From contig JAOPWI010000087.1 of NCBI GenBank assembly GCA_025965755.1, positions 1 to 6,684 of the forward strand: 6,684 nucleotides of DNA. The letters run 5' to 3'. Position numbers and translations under genes: made by a program. This document shows positions 1 to 6,684 of the stretch, in pieces (position 1 is the first letter of the stretch; each line of letters opens with the position of its first letter). The notes under the pieces were generated by a model that was not told the DNA's origin, ran no database searches, and worked only from the letters and a program-made list of their open reading frames with translations. The DNA is from Frankiales bacterium. GTDB taxonomy: Bacteria > Actinomycetota > Actinomycetes > Mycobacteriales > SCTD01.

Positions 1-77
1 GCAGCGCCTGGCTCATGAGGCGGGCCTGGAGACCGACGTGGCTGTCGCCCATCTCGCCCTCGATCTCGGCGCGGGGC
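1..77. repeat. Exact 77-bp copy of an internal recA segment at the window edge
   Basis: Bases 1-77 are identical to 609-685 in the same orientation; the match ends exactly at base 77 (g78 against a686). On the minus strand the segment encodes the RecA L1-loop stretch PRAEIEGEMG...SQALR (about residues 151-176). It lies 19 bp beyond the recA stop codon, where the recA-recX spacer would be expected. The repeat starts exactly at the window edge, and 77 equals a common maximum k-mer size of short-read assemblers, so I infer a contig terminus overlapping an internal graph node. A true partial duplication of recA is the alternative. Confidence 0.9.
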
Positions 78-96
78 GACCGCGCGGCGAAAGCCA

Positions 97-1134
97 CTAC
101 AGGTCGACCGGCACCGGCGCGATGACCTCGTCGTCGACCTGGGGACCGATCTTCAGCTTCTCCTTGATGCGCTTCTCGATCTCGTCCGCGAGGTCGGGGT
201 TGTCGCGCAGGTAGGCTCGGGCGTTCTCCTTGCCCTGACCGAGCTGGTCGCCCTCGTAGGTGTACCAAGCGCCGGACTTGCGCACGATGCCGTGCTCCAC
301 GCCCATGTCGATGAGGGAGCCCTCACGGCTGATGCCGACGCCGTAGACGATGTCGAACTCGGCCTGCTTGAAAGGCGGCGCCATCTTGTTCTTGACGATC
401 TTGGCGCGGGTGCGGTTGCCGATGGCCTCGGTGCCGTCCTTGAGCGTCTCGATGCGGCGGACGTCGATGCGGATGGAGGCGTAGAACTTCAGCGCCTTTC
501 CGCCGGTCGTCGTCTCCGGCGAGCCGAACATGACGCCGATCTTCTCGCGGAGCTGGTTGATGAAGATGGCCGTCGTGTCGGTGCCGTGCAACGCACCGGT
601 CATCTTGCGCAGCGCCTGGCTCATGAGGCGGGCCTGGAGACCGACGTGGCTGTCGCCCATCTCGCCCTCGATCTCGGCGCGGGGCACGAGGGCCGCCACG
701 GAGTCGATGACGATGATGTCCAGGGCGCCGGAGCGCACCAGCATGTCGGCGATCTCCAGCGCCTGCTCCCCCGTGTCGGGCTGGGAGACCAGCAGCGCGT
801 CGGTGTCGACGCCCAGCTTCTGCGCGTAGTCGGGGTCCAGGGCGTGCTCGGCGTCGATGAAGGCCGCGATGCCGCCGGCAGCCTGGGCGTTGGCCACCGC
901 GTGCAGCGCGACCGTCGTCTTGCCGGAGGACTCCGGGCCGTAGATCTCCACGACGCGGCCGCGCGGCAGGCCGCCGATGCCCAGCGCGACGTCGAGAGCG
1001 ATCGAGCCGGTCGGGATCACGTTGATGGGCGCCCGGATCTCGTCACCCAGACGCATCACCGAGCCCTTGCCGAAGTTCTTGTCGATCTGTGCGAGAGCCA
1101 TCTCGAGGGCCTTCGCGCGGTCCGGTCCTGCCAT
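97..1134 (-). CDS. recA: Recombinase A (RecA), full length, no intein
   Basis: RecA is the cytoplasmic ATP-dependent DNA strand-exchange protein. It forms filaments on single-stranded DNA, drives recombinational repair and stimulates LexA self-cleavage. The 345-residue product has the usual family length. Visible motifs are the N-terminal KALEMALAQIDKNFGKGSVMRLG segment, Walker A GPESSGKT (66-73), Walker B LDIIVID (138-144), loop L1 EGEMGDSHVG (156-165), and loop L2 with FINQLREKIGVMFG followed by SPETTTGGKALKFYAS (about 191-220). There is no intein, although some actinobacterial recA genes carry one. The start at 1134 is chosen because MAGPDRAKAL is a normal RecA N-terminus and GAAGGA lies 6 nt upstream. 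A longer open frame to 1281 would run through the promoter and LexA box, so it is not coding. The C-terminus ends in an acidic stretch (DDE) as usual. Neighbour: DUF3046 gene 162 bp upstream. recX, expected downstream, would lie outside the window. Confidence 0.99.
   Translation of the reverse strand: MAGPDRAKALEMALAQIDKNFGKGSVMRLGDEIRAPINVIPTGSIALDVALGIGGLPRGRVVEIYGPESSGKTTVALHAVANAQAAGGIAAFIDAEHALDPDYAQKLGVDTDALLVSQPDTGEQALEIADMLVRSGALDIIVIDSVAALVPRAEIEGEMGDSHVGLQARLMSQALRKMTGALHGTDTTAIFINQLREKIGVMFGSPETTTGGKALKFYASIRIDVRRIETLKDGTEAIGNRTRAKIVKNKMAPPFKQAEFDIVYGVGISREGSLIDMGVEHGIVRKSGAWYTYEGDQLGQGKENARAYLRDNPDLADEIEKRIKEKLKIGPQVDDEVIAPVPVDL
609..685. repeat. Internal recA copy of the 77-bp repeat
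   Basis: This is the in-gene partner of bases 1-77, covering RecA residues of about 151-176 (loop L1 region). It reads smoothly in frame with the rest of recA, so this is the authentic copy. The copy at the window edge is the questionable one. Confidence 0.9.
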
Positions 1135-1140
1135 GGGAAG

Positions 1141-1146
1141 TCCTTC
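1141..1146 (-). promoter_or_regulatory. recA ribosome binding site
   Basis: GAAGGA on the minus strand, 6 nt from the ATG at 1134. It fixes the start at MAGPDRAKAL and argues against the longer upstream reading frame. Confidence 0.8.
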
Positions 1147-1177
1147 GGGTCGTGGGCTGCGGTCCGATCTGCGGTGC

Positions 1178-1200
1178 ACGCTAGGAGCGACCACCGACAG
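1178..1200 (-). promoter_or_regulatory. RecA-NDp (PafBC-type, LexA-independent DNA-damage) promoter of recA
   Basis: The minus strand reads CTGTCGGTG, 8 nt, then TAGCGT. The known mycobacterial/actinobacterial RecA-NDp consensus is TTGTCRGTG-N8-TAN3T, so only the first base differs and the spacing is exact. In mycobacteria this motif is bound by RNA polymerase with the PafBC activator and gives RecA-independent induction by DNA damage. The predicted transcription start is near 1171, leaving a leader of about 37 nt that includes the GAAGGA ribosome binding site. PafBC control is inferred by homology; pafBC is not in the window. Confidence 0.88.
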
Positions 1201-1253
1201 GAACAGACCGGCAGCCGGGACCTGTGGACACCCGGACAGGAGGAACCGTAGAC

Positions 1254-1267
1254 CGAACACCTGTTCG
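1254..1267. promoter_or_regulatory. LexA operator (SOS box) upstream of recA
   Basis: CGAAC-acct-GTTCG is a perfect inverted repeat with the 4-nt spacer of the actinobacterial/Bacillus-type SOS box. On the minus strand it extends to TCGAAC-aggt-GTTCGG, one base short of the mycobacterial TCGAAC-N4-GTTCGA. It lies 120 bp upstream of the recA start and 29 bp past the DUF3046 stop. A TACGGT (TAN3T) element at 1250-1245 just downstream could be the -10 of the LexA-controlled promoter, although no clear -35 is visible. LexA should repress this distal promoter until RecA filaments trigger its cleavage. Confidence 0.92.
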
Positions 1268-1296
1268 AAGCCCAGCGACACGCCAGACTCGGTGCG

Positions 1297-1491
1297 CTAC
1301 CTGTCTGCGGCGTCCACGTCGGTCGCCGCGCACACCGCGCGCCAGACGGCCTGAACGTCGTCGCCCTCGTCCAGGGCCTGCTGAACGGTCCGCCCGCCGA
1401 GCGGCGCCAGCACCATGTCGCGCGCGTAGGACTCGGCGTAGGCGGGCCCGAAGCGCCGCTCCATCCGCGACCAGAAGTCCGTCAACCGCAC
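1297..1491 (-). CDS. DUF3046 family small protein
   Basis: This 64-residue soluble protein of unknown function begins MRLTDFWSRMERRFG and contains the family core YARDMVLAPLGGRTVQQALDEG...VWRAVC. These features match DUF3046, a short actinobacterial family usually encoded directly upstream of recA (in Mycobacterium tuberculosis, Rv2738c beside recA Rv2737c). The length is normal. There is no signal peptide or membrane segment, and the composition is mixed-charge and helical-looking. The start is GTG at 1491. No Shine-Dalgarno is visible, but a TAGGCT element ends 6 nt upstream, so the mRNA is probably leaderless. It lies 44 bp after the pat-like gene and 162 bp before recA, on the same strand. 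The recA promoters lie downstream of this gene, so it need not be DNA-damage induced. Its conserved position suggests a link to recA, but none is demonstrated by the sequence. Confidence 0.93.
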   Translation of the reverse strand: MRLTDFWSRMERRFGPAYAESYARDMVLAPLGGRTVQQALDEGDDVQAVWRAVCAATDVDAADR

Positions 1492-1497
1492 CCGGCC

Positions 1498-1503
1498 AGC
1501 CTA
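1498..1503 (-). promoter_or_regulatory. Candidate -10 element for a leaderless DUF3046 transcript
   Basis: TAGGCT fits TANNNT and is separated by exactly 6 nt (GGCCGG) from the GTG start at 1491, the spacing expected when transcription begins at the first base of the start codon. No good -35 is seen and the RecA-NDp -35 motif is absent, so this looks like an ordinary constitutive promoter. Confidence 0.55.
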
Positions 1504-1535
1504 GGTCGGCCAGCGGGCGGCCTGCGTGACCCGGC

Positions 1536-4232
1536 TCAGCGCAGGTGGGCCGGCCCGCGGCCGGTCAGCCGCCGCGGCCCCGCCTCGGGGTCGGCCTCCG
1601 GCGGGAGCAGGCGCACGCCGGCGTGCAGCACGACCAGGCCGCTGCGCCCCACCAGCACCGGGTCCAGCAGCAACTCCGCGACGGCGGGCAGCTCCTCGCC
1701 CAGCCGGGACAGCCGGTGCAGCAGGTCCTCGAGCGCCTCGACGTCGGCTCGCGGCAGGCCGGTGCCGCCGAGCAGCAGCGCGCTGCCGCGCACGGCCCGG
1801 ACCAGGTCCGAGGCGTCCTGGTCGGTGAGCGGAAGCGTGCGGGTGACCGGGTCGGTGAGCAGGTCGGCGGCGATGCCACCCAGGCGCAGGGACAGCAGCG
1901 GCCCGACGGCCGGGTCCTGGCGCAGCCGCACGACCGTCGAGACGCCGCTCGGCGCCATCGGCTGGACGAACACCTCGCCCGGCCCGATCGAGGCAGCCAC
2001 CGACGCGTACGCCTCGCGCAGCACGTCAGGACTGTCGACGTCCAGGCGCACCGCGCCGACGTCCATGCGGCCCCGCCAGCGCTCGTCGGCGCTCTTGACG
2101 GCGACCGGGTAGCCCAGCTCCTCGGCGCCGGCGAGCGCCTCCTCCACCGTCGTGGCCGAGCGGGTCGGCCACACGGGCAGGCCGATGGCACCGAGCAGCG
2201 CGGCGGCAGCGGGCTGGGCAATCCACGCCCCGTCGTGCGGGTGGGCGTCCACGACGGCGCGGGCCGCGCCCAGGTCCACGCCGGTCAGCTCGGGCACCTC
2301 GCCCAGCGGACGGGCGCGCCAGGCGGCGTACGACGCGGCGCGCGACAGCGCGAGTGCGGCCGACTCGGGTGAGGCGTACGAGGGCACGGACCCGCGGCCC
2401 GGGCAGCCGGTCTCGTCCGGAGCGGACAGCCCCTCGGGCACCCCGTCGTGGCCCAGAAAGGACGACAGCACCGGGAGGTCGGTCTCCGCCGCCAGGCGCA
2501 GCAGCGCGGCGGCCAGCTGGTCGACCTCGGGATGCGGGGTGACCAGCGCGATGATCGCGTCGACCTCGCCGGAGCCGGCGACCAGGCGCAGCGCCGCCTC
2601 GAACCGGCCGGGCGCCGCGGTCGGGCCGAGGTCGACCGGGTTGGACACCTCGTCCGACCCGACCAGGGCGGACAGGTCGGCCTGCACGACGACCGGCAGC
2701 ACCGGGACCTCGAGCCCGGCCGTCCGGCAGGCGTCGGTCGCGAGCGCCGCCAGGGCGCTGCTCGTGCCGACGATCCCCACCCGCCGCCCGGCGGGCAGCG
2801 GCTGCAGCGTGAGCAGCTGGGCGGCGTCGAACAGCTGGGCCAGCGTGTCGACCCGCACGACCCCCGCGGACAGGAACAGCGCGTCGACGGCGTCGTCCGT
2901 GGCACCGCGACCGCTCTTGAGCGCGACCACCGGCTTGCTCCGGCCGAGCACGCGGGCGATGCGGGCGAACTTGCGCGGGTTGCCGAACCCCTGCAGGTGA
3001 AGCACGACGACGTCGGTGCGCGGATCCTGCTGCCAGTACTGCAGGACGTCGTTGCCGGAGACGTCGGCCCGGTCGCCGATGGACACGAAGGTGGACAGCC
3101 CGACCGACCGGCGCGACGCCTCGGCCAGAAAGGTGCCCGCCAGCCCGCCGGACTGGCTGAACACCCCGACCCGCCCCTGCATCGGCTCACCGGCCGCGAA
3201 GGTGGCGTGCAGGCGCACCGACGGGTCGGTGTTGACGACGCCCATGGCGTTGGGGCCGATGAGGCGCATGCCCCCGTTGCGGGCCAGGCGCACCACCTCG
3301 GCCAGCCGCTCCCGACCGATCTCGCCGCCGTCGGCGAAGCCGCCGGACACCACGACCAGCCCGCGCACGCGCTTCTCCGCGCACGCCCGCACCACGTCGG
3401 CCACCTGCGGCGCCGGCACGGCGATGACCGCCAGGTCGAGGTCGTCCGGGACGTCGCGGACGTCGGCGTAGGCGCGGACGGAGGCGACGTGCGCGGCGCT
3501 CGGGTTGACCGGATAGACCGGCCCCTCGAAGCCGCGGGCCAGCAGCCCGCGGAAGACCTCGTGCCCGGCGCTGCCGCGCTCGCGCGACGCCCCGACCACC
3601 GCGACCGCCTTGGGGTGGAGCAGGCGGTGCACGCTGCGCGCCTCCGCCCGGTGCTCGCGCGCGCGGGCGATGTCCAGCGAGGTCTCGGTCTCGCTGATCG
3701 GGAAGACCAGCTCGACGTAGCCGTCGGCCATCGAGCGCTTGATCGTGAAGCCGACCGACTGGAAGACGCCCAGCATGCGGCGGTTGCTCGGCAGCACGTC
3801 GGCGACGAACCGCTCGACCCCGCGCTCGAGTGCCGCGCTGATGAGGTGCTCCAGGAGCAGGACGCCCAGGCCGCGACCCTGGTGGGCGTCCTCGACGACG
3901 ACAGCGACCTCGGCATCCGCGGTGCCGGGCAGCCGGTCATAGCGCACGACGCCCACGATGTCGCCCCGCAGCATCGCCACGACGGCCGCGCGCTCGTCGT
4001 GGTCCACCGTGGTGAAGCGCTCGATGTCACGGGCCGGCAGCGTGCGCACCATCGTGAAGAAGCGGTTGTAGACCGTGTCCGGTGAGAGCCGGCTGTGGAA
4101 CTCGCGAAGCAGGTCGGCGTCGGCCGGCACGATCGGCCGCAGGTGCACGGTCCCGCCGTCGGTGAGGACCGCGTCGGACTCCCAGTGGGCCGGGTAGTCC
4201 GGGGCCACGGGCATCGGCGGCTGCTCGCTCAT
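1536..4232 (-). CDS. Pat-like protein lysine acetyltransferase: GNAT domain fused to NDP-forming acyl-CoA synthetase-like region
   Basis: The 898-residue cytoplasmic protein is predicted to move acetyl groups from acetyl-CoA to lysines of target enzymes; in studied Pat proteins these are AMP-forming acyl-CoA synthetases, which are switched off. Residues 28-180 form a GNAT domain with acetyl-CoA-binding motif QGRGLG (118-123) and a candidate catalytic Glu108 in AEVAVVVED. A CoA-binding Rossmann domain follows (about 203-335; VAVVGASRERGSAGHEVF, YPVNP), then a succinyl-CoA-ligase-like region (about 350-600; FSQSGGLAGTFLAEA) and an ATP-grasp domain (about 665-880; YPVAVKS with Lys713). The order GNAT first, synthetase second is the reverse of enterobacterial Pat and matches the actinobacterial form described in Streptomyces lividans. 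No cyclic-nucleotide or ACT sensor domain is present. The usual SHTGAL histidine segment after SGR442 is missing, so ligase activity is unlikely. The start at 4232 has AGGA 7 nt upstream; a GTG at 4262 would add 10 residues. The exact substrate is unknown. Confidence 0.9.
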   Translation of the reverse strand: MSEQPPMPVAPDYPAHWESDAVLTDGGTVHLRPIVPADADLLREFHSRLSPDTVYNRFFTMVRTLPARDIERFTTVDHDERAAVVAMLRGDIVGVVRYDRLPGTADAEVAVVVEDAHQGRGLGVLLLEHLISAALERGVERFVADVLPSNRRMLGVFQSVGFTIKRSMADGYVELVFPISETETSLDIARAREHRAEARSVHRLLHPKAVAVVGASRERGSAGHEVFRGLLARGFEGPVYPVNPSAAHVASVRAYADVRDVPDDLDLAVIAVPAPQVADVVRACAEKRVRGLVVVSGGFADGGEIGRERLAEVVRLARNGGMRLIGPNAMGVVNTDPSVRLHATFAAGEPMQGRVGVFSQSGGLAGTFLAEASRRSVGLSTFVSIGDRADVSGNDVLQYWQQDPRTDVVVLHLQGFGNPRKFARIARVLGRSKPVVALKSGRGATDDAVDALFLSAGVVRVDTLAQLFDAAQLLTLQPLPAGRRVGIVGTSSALAALATDACRTAGLEVPVLPVVVQADLSALVGSDEVSNPVDLGPTAAPGRFEAALRLVAGSGEVDAIIALVTPHPEVDQLAAALLRLAAETDLPVLSSFLGHDGVPEGLSAPDETGCPGRGSVPSYASPESAALALSRAASYAAWRARPLGEVPELTGVDLGAARAVVDAHPHDGAWIAQPAAAALLGAIGLPVWPTRSATTVEEALAGAEELGYPVAVKSADERWRGRMDVGAVRLDVDSPDVLREAYASVAASIGPGEVFVQPMAPSGVSTVVRLRQDPAVGPLLSLRLGGIAADLLTDPVTRTLPLTDQDASDLVRAVRGSALLLGGTGLPRADVEALEDLLHRLSRLGEELPAVAELLLDPVLVGRSGLVVLHAGVRLLPPEADPEAGPRRLTGRGPAHLR

Positions 4233-4239
4233 CGCGCCA

Positions 4240-4243
4240 TCCT
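4240..4243 (-). promoter_or_regulatory. Ribosome binding site of the pat-like gene
   Basis: AGGA (in GGCAGGATGG) on the minus strand, 7 nt from the ATG at 4232. This supports MSEQPPMPVA as the N-terminus over the in-frame GTG at 4262. I see no convincing TANNNT -10 for this gene between 4244 and 4378. Confidence 0.65.
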
Positions 4244-4297
4244 GCCCCCCGCCGGTGAACACGGTCGTGACGGCCCGGGTGCGGCCGCCGGCCCGGT

Positions 4298-4330
4298 GGC
4301 CGCCCGGCTCGCGCGGCCGCCCGGCTCGCG
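4298..4330. repeat. Two-copy tandem repeat, 17-bp period, in the pat-lhr gap
   Basis: GGCCGCCCGGCTCGCG occurs at 4298-4313 and again at 4315-4330, separated by a single base, with no third copy. It lies in the divergent intergenic region between the pat-like gene and lhr. It may be simple GC-rich slippage or a pair of protein-binding sites; the sequence alone does not decide. Confidence 0.8.
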
Positions 4331-4348
4331 TCGCCGCTCGAGCGGCGA
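4331..4348. promoter_or_regulatory. 18-bp perfect palindrome just upstream of the lhr promoter candidate
   Basis: TCGCCGCTC-GAGCGGCGA is a perfect inverted repeat of 9+9 with no spacer. It starts directly after the 17-bp tandem repeat and ends one base before the candidate lhr -35. Having no loop and no T-run, it looks more like a binding site for a dimeric regulator than a terminator. It could serve either divergent gene. The regulator is unknown, and a chance GC-rich palindrome is possible. Confidence 0.5.
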
Positions 4349-4349
4349 T

Positions 4350-4372
4350 CTGTCGGTCCCCCGGGAGACACT
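4350..4372 (+). promoter_or_regulatory. RecA-NDp-like promoter candidate for lhr (leaderless)
   Basis: CTGTCGGTC, 8 nt, then GACACT. Against TTGTCRGTG-N8-TAN3T this matches 7 of 9 bases in the upstream box, has the exact spacing, and matches 2 of 3 fixed bases of the -10. The upstream box differs from the recA one at 1192-1200 by a single base (final C for G). The -10 ends 6 nt before the GTG start of lhr, so a transcript would be leaderless. In that case the GGGAG at 4363-4367, otherwise a possible Shine-Dalgarno 11 nt from the start, would be upstream of the RNA. Confidence 0.5.
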
Positions 4373-4378
4373 GGTGCG

Positions 4379-6684
<2,306 letters not shown>

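Noticed and set aside
97..1134. Possible intein in recA, as in some mycobacteria
   Set aside because: The reading frame has the standard 345-residue length with all motifs contiguous, including the usual intein insertion regions.
292..1251. Plus-strand open frame (319 codons) antisense to recA
   Set aside because: It is low-complexity Asp/Val/Leu/Arg-rich sequence and an obvious shadow of recA on the other strand; it also runs through the recA promoter.
1135..1281. N-terminal extension of RecA by 49 residues
   Set aside because: The extension would translate the LexA box and the RecA-NDp promoter, has no ribosome binding site, and is absent from normal RecA proteins.
1494..1511. Imperfect inverted repeat (GGCC arms around CCTAGG) considered as a terminator after the pat-like gene
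   Set aside because: Two central mismatched positions, no loop and no T-run; it overlaps the likely -10 of the DUF3046 gene.
2448..4085. Long plus-strand open frame (545 codons) antisense to the pat-like gene
   Set aside because: Its composition is that of a GC-rich shadow (runs of Arg, Gly, His, Asp, Val, no recognisable domain) and it lies wholly opposite a well-supported multi-domain protein.

Overview
The window comes from a very GC-rich, high-G+C actinobacterium. Evidence: GTG starts, TANNNT -10 elements, an actinobacterial-type LexA box, a RecA-NDp (PafBC-type) promoter in front of recA, and the DUF3046-recA gene pair typical of this phylum. I cannot assign a genus. It is chromosomal housekeeping and DNA-repair territory; I see no phage, transposon, CRISPR, rRNA or tRNA signal.

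Layout. Positions 1-77 are an exact second copy of an internal piece of recA (609-685), which looks like a contig-end assembly artefact or, less likely, a real partial duplication. The minus strand then carries, reading right to left, a protein lysine acetyltransferase of the GNAT/acyl-CoA synthetase-like (Pat) type (4232 to 1536), a 64-residue DUF3046 protein (1491 to 1297) and full-length recA (1134 to 97). A 146-bp divergent gap separates pat from a large Lhr-family helicase gene on the plus strand (from 4379), which is still open at the right edge of the window.

How the parts fit. recA has two visible DNA-damage inputs: a LexA operator about 120 bp upstream of the start, and a match to the LexA-independent RecA-NDp promoter about 40-65 bp upstream. 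The lhr start is preceded at leaderless spacing by a weaker RecA-NDp-like element, which would place the repair helicase under the same PafBC control as recA. An 18-bp perfect palindrome sits one base upstream of that element. The Pat-like enzyme is expected to acetylate metabolic enzymes such as acyl-CoA synthetases; its synthetase half seems to have lost the segment that carries the catalytic histidine in true acyl-CoA synthetases, so it is probably a sensor or scaffold rather than a ligase.

No wholly new system is evident. The points most worth checking are the regulatory architecture in front of lhr, the loop deletion in Pat, and the terminal 77-bp repeat.
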